Below the pieces are notes generated by a model. The model made no database searches. It was not told the origin of the DNA and saw nothing but the letters and a program-made list of their open reading frames with translations. From positions 1-64,000 of the forward strand of contig CAMOJA010000007.1 of NCBI GenBank assembly GCA_946616535.1: a DNA stretch of 64,000 nucleotides, read 5' to 3'. The stretch is from an uncultured Bacteroidales bacterium (GTDB lineage Bacteria; Bacteroidota; Bacteroidia; Bacteroidales; Paludibacteraceae). Below are positions 43,501 through 52,214 of the stretch, piece by piece. A program made the position numbers and the translations under genes. The first letter of the stretch is position 1. Every line of letters begins with the position of its first letter.

Positions 43501-45099
43501 CGTCCGATCCTGATGACCGTCATCACAATGATCGCAGGTATGATCCCGTTGATTATAGCGGGCGGTGCCGGTGCGAACGGAAACCGTGCCTTGGCGCTCG
43601 GTGTGGTAGGCGGTATGTCTATTGGTACGATCGCACTGCTGTTTATTACCCCGGCCTTCTTTATCATCTTCCAGACCCTGGAGGAGAAAGTGAATGGAAG
43701 TGCGCCGAAAGTGAAGAAAGCGCCGATGATCGTTCTGTTGGTACTGGGTTCGGTACTCTTCTCTTCCTGTGGTATCTACGGCAAATATAAACACACCGAC
43801 GAGTTAAACAATCGCACCGAAGAGATCTCTGCTACCCTGTTCGGAGATTCTGTTCCGACGGATTCGATGCAAATAGCGGCTCTCAGTTGGCGTGAGTTCT
43901 TTACCGACCCATTGCTGCAGCAACTGATCGACTCGGCGTTGGTACGCAACACCGATCTGCATGCCGCACGTATTGCGGTAGAGCAAGCGCAAGCATCCTT
44001 GAAGGCAGCTAAATTGGGTTATTTGCCGTCTTTGACATTGGCTCCGTCCGGAGGAGTGAGTTGGAATAATAGTTCTAACGTGTGGTCTCCTTCATACAGC
44101 GCCAACTTACAAATGAGTTGGGATCTTGATTTGTTTGGTGCGAACCTCAATGCGGTGCGTAAGTCCAAAGCGTTACTCAAGCAAACGGAGTATCAGCAGT
44201 TGGCTACCCAAACCAATTTGATTTCCACGGTAGCGCAGCAATATATGATGCTGCAACTACTGGATCGCGAACTGGAGATCCTCATCCATACCGATAGTCT
44301 TTGGTATGTGTCTCTGGAGATGCAGCGTGCACTCTATGAGAACGGTAAAGCGTATTCGACGGCCGTGAACCAGATGGAGAATTCTTCATTAAGCGTTAAG
44401 ACCCAGATCATCGATGTACGTCGTGAGATACGGAGCGTAGAGAACGCGATTTGTAAACTATTGGCCGTCACGCCGCGTCATATCGAGCGCAGCGCATGGG
44501 ATATGTATGAGTTACCGGAGCGCGTGAGCACAGGTATTCCGGCGCAGTTGTTGGAGAACCGTCCGGATATTCAGGCAGCCGACCAATCCCTTGCGCAGGC
44601 GTTCTACAATACGAATGCAGCTCGCGCAGCCTTCTTCCCCAAGATCTCCTTGCAGGGTATATTAGGATGGGGCAATAACAGCGGAGTCATTGCTGACCCG
44701 GGAGCATTGCTCTTCAACGCCCTCGCTTCGCTCACTCAACCGATCTTCGCGCAAGGTAAGTTAATTGCGCAACTGAAGGTGAATAAACTGGCGATGGAAG
44801 AAGCCCAGCATCAGTATATTCAGACGGTTATCAATGCCGGCAATGAGGTGAATGAAGCATTGGCGGATTGCCAGGCAGCCAAAGAAAAAGACGTGTACTA
44901 TAAACGTCAAGTGGCGGTGCTGGAAGATGCCTACGACGGAACGCATGAACTGATGAATGCCGGTAAAGCCAGTTACATAGAGGTGCTGACAGCACAAGAG
45001 ACCTTGCTCCAGGCGCAACTCAATGAAGTAACGAATTTGTATGAAGGCTATCAAGGACTCATCGTCCTGTATATCGCTTTGGGAGGCGCAACTAAATAA
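40540..45099 (+). CDS. RND efflux pump fused in frame to its outer-membrane factor
   Basis: 1519 residues without a stop. Residues 1-1062 are a full AcrB-type HAE1 pump: 12 transmembrane helices, SAISAQSFVTSTGTLGQQ region, GLVLAIGTVVDDAIVVVEAV with the proton-relay Asp pair, RND repeat ending at about 1050 (FFIIFQTLEEKV). At 1063 an ATG begins a typical lipoprotein signal (MIVLLVLGSVLFSSC, Cys1077), followed by a NodT-type outer-membrane factor (about 457 residues, with paired OEP repeats RIAVEQAQASLKAAKLGYLP and AAFFPKISLQGILGW). The two normally separate genes join exactly where the second would start. Either one polyprotein is made and cut at the lipobox, or the channel is started at the internal ATG (43726). 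Confidence 0.9.
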   Translation: MKENIFIKRSVMAISIAIVIMLVGYISLNTLPVEQYPDIAPPTVTVTASYSGADANTCMTSVIRPLEEQINGVQDMTYMTGNATSTGDITISVYFKQGADPDMATVNVQNRVSQAEPLLPADVLQTGVTVTKRQNNILQITGLKSTDGKYDADFISNYIDINIKPRVQRVTGVGEVNNLGNTYALRVWLKPDVMAQYGLDPDDVSSAISAQSFVTSTGTLGQQSENAYQYPMEYKGTLKSIEEFENIVIRTQGNSNVLYLKDIATVEIGAKSYTMASLMDGKPGCFFMVFQSPGANATLVNESLAELYEQIKPTLPAGLEFVTLQTSNDFLFAAIHNVVETLIIAILLVIIVVYFFLQNWKATLIPSISIIVSLLGTFAIVQLAGFSLNIITLFGLVLAIGTVVDDAIVVVEAVMAKLETGKMQGSPKDQATQATREALSEVSTAVISCTLVFMAVFIPVTFMSGTSGTFFTQFGVTLAGAVGLSCVCALVLCPALCAILMRPTDEKAIEGKKWKGIDYYTKVAYEASYNAILGKYQGAVQKYLKRPALSFALLAGAIVLFVLFMRILPSGLVPQEDQGVILCEVRMPEGSTLHENAEIMKKVEEKVQAIPEMESYAICSGYGFISSNGSSYASLIIRLKNWDDRKGNEHYIDNVMYRFYFDCMSIKNAQVLPFQMPQIPGYGTSNAIDLQVQDRSDGDFSDFGNKTNALMVKLMERPEIASAMSTFSERFPKFKVHVDPVQCERAGTTAKAVLNTLGTYCGGSYVGNFNQFSKVYQIWINASPEYRLDPSSLNNMYIKVANNKMAPLSQFVTLEEIVGSSSMNHFNLYQSISCSVTPASGYSEAQAQQAIDEVFKENMPNYCSYEYGSMSREVASSSKSNTTLIIYAICVILIYLILGSLYNSWLTPFAVLLSVPFGLMGSFLFSYIGNKMGYPGMENNVYLQTGVIMLIGLLAKTAILITEFASERRKQGLSIVDAAFEACKERLRPILMTVITMIAGMIPLIIAGGAGANGNRALALGVVGGMSIGTIALLFITPAFFIIFQTLEEKVNGSAPKVKKAPMIVLLVLGSVLFSSCGIYGKYKHTDELNNRTEEISATLFGDSVPTDSMQIAALSWREFFTDPLLQQLIDSALVRNTDLHAARIAVEQAQASLKAAKLGYLPSLTLAPSGGVSWNNSSNVWSPSYSANLQMSWDLDLFGANLNAVRKSKALLKQTEYQQLATQTNLISTVAQQYMMLQLLDRELEILIHTDSLWYVSLEMQRALYENGKAYSTAVNQMENSSLSVKTQIIDVRREIRSVENAICKLLAVTPRHIERSAWDMYELPERVSTGIPAQLLENRPDIQAADQSLAQAFYNTNAARAAFFPKISLQGILGWGNNSGVIADPGALLFNALASLTQPIFAQGKLIAQLKVNKLAMEEAQHQYIQTVINAGNEVNEALADCQAAKEKDVYYKRQVAVLEDAYDGTHELMNAGKASYIEVLTAQETLLQAQLNEVTNLYEGYQGLIVLYIALGGATK

Positions 45100-45106
45100 A
45101 AGGAAT

Positions 45107-46093
45107 ATGAAACAGACCAATTCCTATCCTGCGTGGATAGACTTGCATCTTCATCTGGACGGATCGATATCGCTTAAGACCGCTCGTAAGTTAGCCGGTA
45201 TGCAGAGTATCTCGCTGCCGGATTCGCATCAGGCTTTGCAACAACGTATGTCTGTCATCGACGGTTGTAAAGACCTGAATGATTATCTAAATCGCTTTCA
45301 ACTGCCGATATCGCTCTTGCACATCCGCGAAGCGCTGTATCTCTGTACATATGAGTTGTTGGACGAGTTATACGAACAGGGCCTTCGCTATGCGGAGATA
45401 CGTTTTGCTCCGCAGTTGACGTATGCGCAAGAGCTGCGACAGTACGATGCGGTACAAGTGGTATTACGTGCCATCGAAGATACCCCGTTGCCTTGTGGTC
45501 TGATCCTGAGTATGATGCGCGGAAGTGACAATCATATCTATAACATGAAGACCATCGAAGTGGCGAAGCAGTTCTATGGCAAAGGGGTTGTCGCCGTGGA
45601 CCTGGCCGGTGCTGAGGCTTTGTATCCTACCCATACATTCCGTGAGGAGTTTGCAGCGGTACGTGCGGCAGGTATTCCGCTCATTGTGCATGCCGGTGAA
45701 GCAGCAGGACCGCAGAGCGTGCGTGAAGCAGTTGAAGCCGGAGCGGTGCGTATCGGACATGGCGTGCGTTCCTTGGAGGATCCGGAAGTGATCAAGATGC
45801 TGGTAGAGAAAAAGATCACTTTGGAACTGTGTCCTACCAGTAACCTCCATACAGGTATCTTCAAGGCATACAAAGACTATCCGCTGCGTCAATTGATGGA
45901 GAAAGGAGTGCGCGTGTGCCTCAATACGGATAATATGACCGTGAGCAACACAACGCTGCTTGAAGAATGGCAGCATATGATGCGGGCTTTCCATCTAACC
46001 GAAGAAGAGAAAAAACAGATCGTGCGCAATAGCATTGACGCTTCCTTCGCACCGCAAGAACTCAAGAAGACTTTACTGGCAGAACTTAACTAA
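45107..46093 (+). CDS. add: Adenosine deaminase
   Basis: 328 residues from the ATG at 45107, 7 bp after the fusion gene. Zn-binding HLHLDGS (14-20), substrate/Zn IVHAGEAAGP, RIGHGVRSL, CPTSNLHTG and NTDNMTVSNTTL motifs are all present. It converts adenosine to inosine in purine salvage. It converges with the glycosyltransferase gene, 8 bp overlap. Confidence 0.93.
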   Translation: MKQTNSYPAWIDLHLHLDGSISLKTARKLAGMQSISLPDSHQALQQRMSVIDGCKDLNDYLNRFQLPISLLHIREALYLCTYELLDELYEQGLRYAEIRFAPQLTYAQELRQYDAVQVVLRAIEDTPLPCGLILSMMRGSDNHIYNMKTIEVAKQFYGKGVVAVDLAGAEALYPTHTFREEFAAVRAAGIPLIVHAGEAAGPQSVREAVEAGAVRIGHGVRSLEDPEVIKMLVEKKITLELCPTSNLHTGIFKAYKDYPLRQLMEKGVRVCLNTDNMTVSNTTLLEEWQHMMRAFHLTEEEKKQIVRNSIDASFAPQELKKTLLAELN

Positions 46094-47081
46094 TCGCGTC
46101 TTTCAGCCATACCGCTAAATATTCCTGCTCCGGCTGTCCCGGAGTGGGAATTAATTCTATATGGACGGGCAATGGCTTGTTATTGCCTACGGATAATAAC
46201 CCTAAAGCCTCCAGGTCCATGATCGTCGAATAACCAGATCGGGCGATGATATGTCTCGCGTTCAGGAGTGCCGGTACCAATTCAGCATCCGCCATAGATG
46301 GAACGATAGTGAGGTTGCCGCGTTTGATACGCGTATTCGGATGATTCACCAGACCTTGTACGATCAGTACCCGTTCTTCCTTGCCGCTGTATCGCTCGAT
46401 GAGTTCTTGCTCCAAGAGCGTTCGCTGTGGTTCTAATCCGGAGAGAACGGCAACTACTTCGTAGTTTATGGGTGATGGCTTATGGGTGATGGGTGAATGA
46501 AAGCGGCTCAGCGGACCAATATACTGAAAGGCTGTCATTTTACGACTCTGTTTCCATTTCGCAGGATGACTCAGTTCTCCTGCCAGAGAATGGTTGATAT
46601 CTTCATAATCCGGAATCCACACCTTATTGAAACGCGTGTACATACGTGCGTGAATGCGCGAAGCCGTCGCCTCTGCCCATTGCCAGGTTTTGGTTAACCT
46701 GATCTGCAACTGGTGCGTGATATAGATGCACTCCACCTGTTTGTTATATAAGCCCGGACGATTGTCTGAGATCACTTGGTCGAAGTGTTCTTCTTGCAGA
46801 ATAGCCTTCAGCATCAAACGGTCTTTATTGCGCCATAGAAGGAGTTGGGGAATGGCCTTTAGCATCGCCCATGTCTGGTTTCCGCTGCGGCTGTAGTGCA
46901 GGTCAAGAGGAGCTAAATAGACGTATCTCAGTTTTGGGAAATGTTTGCGAAGCAGCGTAAAACTCATTCCATCACCCCCTATCACCACTTCATGTCCCTC
47001 GTCTAACAGACGATGGATGAGCGGAACACAACGGCTGGCATGGCCAAGTCCCCAGTTCAATGGTGCAACGAGAATCTTCAT
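46086..47081 (-). CDS. Glycosyltransferase, GT28/MurG-like family
   Basis: 331 residues from the Met before KILVAPLNWGLGHASRCVP. The GT-B fold is visible in the N-terminal LNWGLGHASR glycine loop and the C-terminal nucleotide-sugar region (NARHIIARSGYSTIMDLEAL). The family is common in Bacteroidales and its acceptor is unknown. A heptamer array is in frame (HSPITHKPSPINY, 46466-46500) in the inter-domain linker. Another array (47082-47109) spaces it from the radical SAM gene upstream. Confidence 0.8.
   Translation of the reverse strand: MKILVAPLNWGLGHASRCVPLIHRLLDEGHEVVIGGDGMSFTLLRKHFPKLRYVYLAPLDLHYSRSGNQTWAMLKAIPQLLLWRNKDRLMLKAILQEEHFDQVISDNRPGLYNKQVECIYITHQLQIRLTKTWQWAEATASRIHARMYTRFNKVWIPDYEDINHSLAGELSHPAKWKQSRKMTAFQYIGPLSRFHSPITHKPSPINYEVVAVLSGLEPQRTLLEQELIERYSGKEERVLIVQGLVNHPNTRIKRGNLTIVPSMADAELVPALLNARHIIARSGYSTIMDLEALGLLSVGNNKPLPVHIELIPTPGQPEQEYLAVWLKDAIS
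46466..46500. repeat. Heptamer array, 5 units, inside the glycosyltransferase gene
   Basis: TTATGGG-TGATGGC-TTATGGG-TGATGGG-TGAATGA, in frame. Confidence 0.85.
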
Positions 47082-47109
47082 AATGGACAATTGACCGTTG
47101 AAAATTGAC
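47082..47109. repeat. Heptamer array, 4 units, between rSAM and glycosyltransferase genes
   Basis: AATGGAC-AATTGAC-CGTTGAA-AATTGAC, filling the entire gap. Confidence 0.8.
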
Positions 47110-47111
47110 AA

Positions 47112-47879
47112 TTAAGCGCTGATAATCACATCGTATCCTTTGGCGATGAGCGGTGCGGCAATGGTCTCCATGCGATCGCGAGGGATCTTCTCTAAGTTTT
47201 CCTCCGGCGTCTTGCGGTCGATGACATATATCATGATCTGCTTCGGATGCAGGATATCTACGGCCTCATACCACTTAACCAGCTCTTTCTCCTCTGTGTT
47301 GTCGATGATTTGGCCATTGTGCGTGCCTTTAAGGAAGCAGGTTTGTAGCGTAAAATCGCCATTGAACTGACTGAGCCATTGAATAATGGTCTCAACAGTC
47401 AGGTGCTCGTTAACCGGCAGGTCGATGCGACGCATCATCTCGTCGGTAGCGGCATCGAGTTTGAGAATACGATTGTCGCAAAGACGCAGCGCTTCCACTA
47501 CGTCGGGGCGCCCCAGTTGGGTGGAGTTCGAGAGCACCGATACCTTAGCCTTCGGACAATAGCGGTCTCGTAACGCACAGGTATCTTGGATGATGCCTAA
47601 GAACTCAGGATGGAGGGTTGGTTCACCATTGCCGCTGAAGGTAATCACATCAATAGTCGAAAGTCGAAAGTCGAAAGTTGATAGTTTTTCTTCCAGCGCG
47701 GCTTTAACCTCTTCGCGAGTCGGCAACACAGGATGCGCAATGGGGGTATTCCATCCGCACTCGCAGTACACACAATTGAAGGTGCACAGTTTATGATCCA
47801 ATGGCATTAACTCGATGCCTAAACTGGTACCGAGTCTTCTGCTATGAATAGGACCATATATGATGCTTTGGAAAAGCAT
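47112..47879 (-). CDS. Radical SAM protein
   Basis: 255 residues. Cx3Cx2C at C32-C36-C39 (CTFNCVYC) and a SAM-binding motif (VITFSGNGEPTLHPEF). No SPASM or extra cluster domain. It resembles the small stand-alone radical SAM enzymes of Bacteroidales with no assigned reaction. A heptamer array is in frame just before the SAM-binding motif (LSTFDFRLSTID, 47651-47685). It is downstream of dnaG. Confidence 0.85.
   Translation of the reverse strand: MLFQSIIYGPIHSRRLGTSLGIELMPLDHKLCTFNCVYCECGWNTPIAHPVLPTREEVKAALEEKLSTFDFRLSTIDVITFSGNGEPTLHPEFLGIIQDTCALRDRYCPKAKVSVLSNSTQLGRPDVVEALRLCDNRILKLDAATDEMMRRIDLPVNEHLTVETIIQWLSQFNGDFTLQTCFLKGTHNGQIIDNTEEKELVKWYEAVDILHPKQIMIYVIDRKTPEENLEKIPRDRMETIAAPLIAKGYDVIISA
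47651..47685. repeat. Heptamer array, 5 units, inside the radical SAM gene
   Basis: CAATAGT-CGAAAGT-CGAAAGT-CGAAAGT-TGATAGT, in frame. Confidence 0.9.
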
Positions 47880-47896
47880 ATCGGTGATTTGTAATT

Positions 47897-49882
47897 TTAG
47901 ACGTTTATAACCCGATTGCCAAGGAGTTTACAAAGGTCATTGCGGGCTTGCAGCAATTGCGGTTGATAGGCCAGTAACTGCATCTGTCTATCCCAGTTTC
48001 CGCTTGCCTGCGCTTCTTTGAGATTTTGCTCCAATTCTTCTATCTGCTGGTTAATAACAGTCAGTTTAATCTCATAGAGGAACTGCGTCACCAGTTCGCC
48101 TAACCTGCCTTCGTGATTGAAACTGGCATACTGATATTTCTCTGCAATCATATCGATGGCCAGTGCACTGATGGCTTGGTCGGGATGGAACTTGAAGAAG
48201 TCCTCAGCCTTAAAGCCTTCATCCTTACAATGCCGTTTGAATTCATCGATGATAGCCTGATAAACCGGCTCCGGTGCTTTAATCTCATCTTCCTCTAAGG
48301 TATAGATGATGATTTCGCCGATGGAGTAGATCGTGTCGCCCACTTGAATCGGTCGTTCGCCATAGCGCACAACAAGTTGCATCAGGTTGTAGAAGTTCTG
48401 ATCCAAAGCCGATTTGGGTGCTTTGATGGGAGTCGGGTTAACCGGTGAGGTCGGATTAACCGGAGTGGCTGTTGTCTCTGTACTTTCTGCTGTCGACTCT
48501 ACCGTTGTAGCCGCTTGCTCTGCTTCTCGCTCTTTCGCTTTGTTATGCTCCTCGATCTTTTTACGCCGTAAGTTCACCACTTCAGTCGTGAGCACTTTTT
48601 CGGACATATGCAGTCTGTCCGAGCAATCTTTGATATATACTTGGCGAGTGATGATATCCGGAATGATCGCGATAGAGGAAGTGATATCCTTGATGAGTGC
48701 TGCGCGTTTATAAGGATCGTCTCCGGCTTCCTTGCTCAGTAGTGCCATCTTAAAGCGAATAAAGTCCGTCTGATGTTCCTCGATATACTGAATAAACTCG
48801 GTGGAGTCATGACTCTGCGCAAAACTATCCGGGTCTTCTCCATCCGGCAAAAGAACTACCTTTACATTAAATCCTTCCTCGAGGAACATATCTATTCCTC
48901 GTAAAGCGGCATGGATTCCTGCCGCATCGCCGTCATAGAGCACAGTGATATTCGAGGTGAAGCGCTGGATGAGTCGGATCTGCGGTTTGGTCAACGCTGT
49001 ACCGCCACTGGCTACGACGTTCTCAATACCGGATTGGAACATCGAAATCACGTCCATTTGACCCTCTACCAAATAACAGCGATCCGCACGACTGATAGCT
49101 TGTTTGGCTTGGAAGAGACCGTATAACTCATTCGTCTTGGAGTAGATGAGACTATCCGGCGAATTGACGTATTTACCTACGTTGTCTTTCTTCTTCAGGA
49201 TACGTCCGGCAAAAGCGACGGGCTTACCGCTGACGGTGAAGATAGGGAACATCACGCGGTCACGAAAACGATCGTAGATACGGCCATCTTCACTCTTGCC
49301 GACCACACCTACACCGATCTTCGTATCGACATCATTGAGAATAAACCGTTCGCTGAAGCCTTTTTTCTTCAATGCCGCTGCTAAGGGACTACCTTTCTCC
49401 GGCGAATAACCCAATTGGTATTTGCGAATGATATCATCGCGCAGACCTCTCTCGCGGAAATAACTGAGTCCGATGGCTTGGCCTTCTTTGGTCTCCCATA
49501 ACTGCTCTTGAAACCATTTATTGGCGAAGTCGTTGACCACAAACATCGATTCGCGGTCATCTTGGCGCTGCTGTTCTTCCGCCGTCATCTGACGTTCCGG
49601 CACCTCGATATGGTATTTCTTACCCAACTGCTTGATGGCATCTGCAAAACTGCATTGCTCCATGGCCATCACAAATCCTACGGCATTGCCGCTCACGCCG
49701 CATCCGAAGCATTTATAAATACCTTTCGAGGGACTGACGGTGAACGAACCGGTTTTCTCGTTGTGGAAAGGACATAGACCAATGAGGTTCGCACCTCGCT
49801 TGCGCAAGGTGACATAGTCGCTCACCACTTCTTCTATCTTAGCCGCAGCGAAGATACGCTCTATGACGTCTCGAGGGATCAT
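47897..49882 (-). CDS. dnaG: DNA primase
   Basis: 661 residues. N-terminal zinc finger (CPFHNEKTGSFTVSP, YKCFGCG), catalytic core with TOPRIM motifs (YLVEGQMDVISMFQSG, LYDGDAAGIHAALRGID) and C-terminal helicase-interacting region. A Pro-rich linker with a six-residue repeat (PVNPTS, PVNPTP) sits near 475-490. It makes RNA primers for replication. Confidence 0.96.
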   Translation of the reverse strand: MIPRDVIERIFAAAKIEEVVSDYVTLRKRGANLIGLCPFHNEKTGSFTVSPSKGIYKCFGCGVSGNAVGFVMAMEQCSFADAIKQLGKKYHIEVPERQMTAEEQQRQDDRESMFVVNDFANKWFQEQLWETKEGQAIGLSYFRERGLRDDIIRKYQLGYSPEKGSPLAAALKKKGFSERFILNDVDTKIGVGVVGKSEDGRIYDRFRDRVMFPIFTVSGKPVAFAGRILKKKDNVGKYVNSPDSLIYSKTNELYGLFQAKQAISRADRCYLVEGQMDVISMFQSGIENVVASGGTALTKPQIRLIQRFTSNITVLYDGDAAGIHAALRGIDMFLEEGFNVKVVLLPDGEDPDSFAQSHDSTEFIQYIEEHQTDFIRFKMALLSKEAGDDPYKRAALIKDITSSIAIIPDIITRQVYIKDCSDRLHMSEKVLTTEVVNLRRKKIEEHNKAKEREAEQAATTVESTAESTETTATPVNPTSPVNPTPIKAPKSALDQNFYNLMQLVVRYGERPIQVGDTIYSIGEIIIYTLEEDEIKAPEPVYQAIIDEFKRHCKDEGFKAEDFFKFHPDQAISALAIDMIAEKYQYASFNHEGRLGELVTQFLYEIKLTVINQQIEELEQNLKEAQASGNWDRQMQLLAYQPQLLQARNDLCKLLGNRVINV

Positions 49883-49884
49883 CT

Positions 49885-50649
49885 TTAATCCTTATACCAG
49901 AGATATACACCGATTTTAATATTCCATTGGTCGAGTCGACCGCGGGTATATTGATCTTTGGGATTGCCACTGCCGTCTACAAATTGACGATTCGCATACG
50001 GATTGATAATACCGAAGTCATACCCTCCACGAAGGAAATATTGCTTGTATTGGAATCCGGCTCCTAAGCCCCATGTGATATTCAAGCGCTTGAAATGGTT
50101 GTTCTCTTCGTCGGGTCTTGAATAGTCATCTTTACTCGGGTCATAGCCGTTTCCGTGCATGTAATTGATAGGACCGTTGTAATCCATCTGGGTGTCCGTC
50201 CGCATGTCCATTGCCAGACCGCATTGGATGGTAGGACCCGTATAAAGCATCAGATAGGTCTCTTTCGCCACTTCGAACTTATACTGCCAGTCCACAAATA
50301 ATTCTAACTCATGGTATGTGATCAGTTGACGATACCGAGGATAGTCCGCTAAGGCTCCTTTGGCTTTCCATCCGCTATTGGAGGCTGCGAAGGTGTAGTT
50401 GATACCTATCGAACTACCGAAACCTGCGATATAACTGGCATCATATACCAATCCCACCTTGAAACCTTTCAGTTTGGTGACCGAAGTAATGGAATCTTTG
50501 GCATAATCCGGGTTGGAAGGCAGATTGATGCGCAAGATAGGCTGTGCCCAACCGATCTGCAATCCGAAGCCTTGTTTGGGTAAGTCTTGTTTGGCACTCG
50601 CGCTGATAGCGAAACCAATCAATAACAAAGTTGCAAAAATCTTTTTCAT
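49885..50649 (-). CDS. Outer-membrane beta-barrel protein (PorT-like)
   Basis: 254 residues. A signal peptide is followed by eight or so aromatic-rich strands typical of the Bacteroidota OMP_b-brl family (GFGLQIGWAQPILRINLP, GFGSSIGINYTF, LYTGPTIQCGLAM, ITWGLGAGFQYKQYFLRGGY). Function unknown. It abuts the OstA-like gene (no gap) and dnaG (2 bp). Confidence 0.75.
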   Translation of the reverse strand: MKKIFATLLLIGFAISASAKQDLPKQGFGLQIGWAQPILRINLPSNPDYAKDSITSVTKLKGFKVGLVYDASYIAGFGSSIGINYTFAASNSGWKAKGALADYPRYRQLITYHELELFVDWQYKFEVAKETYLMLYTGPTIQCGLAMDMRTDTQMDYNGPINYMHGNGYDPSKDDYSRPDEENNHFKRLNITWGLGAGFQYKQYFLRGGYDFGIINPYANRQFVDGSGNPKDQYTRGRLDQWNIKIGVYLWYKD

Positions 50650-52209
50650 CTATCGTTGTTTTTTAAATTTCACTTTACGAAATACATCCATCGGATCGAG
50701 AGGACGCACCTCATCCGCCCAGAAGAAGAGTGCTAACCGATCTCCTCCGGCGGGCACTTGGTCTAAGGGGTAGAGTACACCTGTCGTTTCAGCGGTAAAA
50801 CGCATATGATGCACCTGTTGATTCTCGACGTACATGCGAATGAAACTGCTGGCCGTGGTGTTGACGCCTACGTAATCGCCCTCTTTCTCTTTGGGGTAGA
50901 ATACCGTTAAAGCATTGCCATCCATATCCACGATCTTCACTTCTCCTTCCTCCAGATACGCCGTTACAATCTTACCGCTCATCTGATTGAAGTACTCATC
51001 GGTCTGCTGCATCACGCAGATCGCGCTTCCTGTTCCTACTGCATGGTCTACTGCTTCGTTCACGATATAAACTATCATACTATCCGCAGATATCTGCTGA
51101 TTCTCGCTCCAGCAGATAGGCTGGGAATAAAGATGCATGGTCGAGTCCGAACTGAGATAGACCAACGAATCGCAGGTCATCTGCATATCATCTCGGTAGA
51201 CACGAACACCGTAATGTGCCTGCACGCGACGATATGTACTGTCCGAATCCGGGTAAGGCACTTCACGCGTGTACAGGGTATCCGCATGGATATACGCGGT
51301 ATGGTCGTCGTCACTCCAATCGACCATCAAGGCGCTGTCTGTCGCGAAACCGATACTGTTTTCTTCCCACATCTGGCCGTACTGACCGTATAAAGTGGCC
51401 TGTTGTGCACTATCGCGCATCTCCATATTTCCGATCACTTCGCCAAAACCGATATGCTTGTCATAATAGATCGTATCGCCGGTCAGGGTTCGCCCATTCG
51501 AATGATGAATAAACGATCGATCCAATAGCATCGAGCGTTCATTGCTTGTATTATACCATCCGAGTGAGGTGCGGATATCCGTCTCTTTCTCATAGATGAT
51601 ATCGGTCGGACTGATGAGATTAGCGATCTTTGTATCCGTGTTATACAGCAGCGTATCGCTTCTTAAGGTGAATTTCGGATTTACCAATACCACCTCCTCG
51701 CTGAAGACGGCTTGTTTCGTATTCGGCCGATAGTTTCCGCGAACGGAAGTAAGGGTGTTCAACGAGTCTTTCACTTCGCCATTATGGAAATAATAAGCTA
51801 CTCCTGCAGCGCGGTCGTAGTTGAGACTGTCGGTAGTCAATATGGTCGGGTTCTCATTTACCCTGCCGTGAATCATCTTCACGTGCCTGCGGAGCCGGGC
51901 TAACTTGGTGTTACCGTCATAGAAGAGTTTATCTCCAAAGCCCTGCAGGGTGTCGCCTTGCACAAACCGCACGTGCCCGAAGGCATCAATCGAATTGGTG
52001 TTCTCGTAGAAATAGGCACTGTCGCAATACATCAAGGCTTCTTCATGGCGAAAAATCACGTTTCCGCGAAGAATCTGTGCATTGGCAATCCGTTCCTCAT
52101 CAAAACTCAAGTTATCCGCTCGCTCCAGATAGACCATCGTCTGAGCCATGGACAATGAGCCATAGACAATGAACAACAAAACTCCTATAACCCGTAACCT
52201 GTAACCCAT
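50650..52209 (-). CDS. OstA/LptA-like exported protein
   Basis: 519 residues from the Met of MGYRLRVIGVLLFIVYGSLS, chosen because it starts a signal peptide and clears the surA stop; a Met six codons upstream is also possible. The mature part is built from beta-jellyroll OstA repeats (LRGNVIFRHEEALMYCDSAY, DAFGHVRFVQGDTLQGFGDK, LTGDTIYYDKHIGFGEVIGN), as in LptA/LptD-N proteins that carry lipopolysaccharide across the periplasm. Much of the signal peptide is encoded by two heptamer arrays (52142-52176 and 52186-52213). Confidence 0.85.
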   Translation of the reverse strand: MGYRLRVIGVLLFIVYGSLSMAQTMVYLERADNLSFDEERIANAQILRGNVIFRHEEALMYCDSAYFYENTNSIDAFGHVRFVQGDTLQGFGDKLFYDGNTKLARLRRHVKMIHGRVNENPTILTTDSLNYDRAAGVAYYFHNGEVKDSLNTLTSVRGNYRPNTKQAVFSEEVVLVNPKFTLRSDTLLYNTDTKIANLISPTDIIYEKETDIRTSLGWYNTSNERSMLLDRSFIHHSNGRTLTGDTIYYDKHIGFGEVIGNMEMRDSAQQATLYGQYGQMWEENSIGFATDSALMVDWSDDDHTAYIHADTLYTREVPYPDSDSTYRRVQAHYGVRVYRDDMQMTCDSLVYLSSDSTMHLYSQPICWSENQQISADSMIVYIVNEAVDHAVGTGSAICVMQQTDEYFNQMSGKIVTAYLEEGEVKIVDMDGNALTVFYPKEKEGDYVGVNTTASSFIRMYVENQQVHHMRFTAETTGVLYPLDQVPAGGDRLALFFWADEVRPLDPMDVFRKVKFKKQR

Positions 52210-52213
52210 TACC
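52142..52213. repeat. Two heptamer arrays at the 5' end of the OstA-like gene
   Basis: 52142-52176: TGAGCCA-TGGACAA-TGAGCCA-TAGACAA-TGAACAA. 52186-52213: TATAACC-CGTAACC-TGTAACC-CATTACC. They encode parts of the signal peptide. Confidence 0.85.
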
Positions 52214-52214
52214 G

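Noticed and set aside
42283..43794. 503-codon frame opposite the RND pump
   Set aside because: Antisense shadow; rich in His/Arg/Gln as is typical of reversed reading.
48414..48480. Heptamer-type array in dnaG
   Set aside because: The repeat there has an 18-nt unit encoding PVNPTS, so it is a protein-level linker repeat rather than a 7-nt array.
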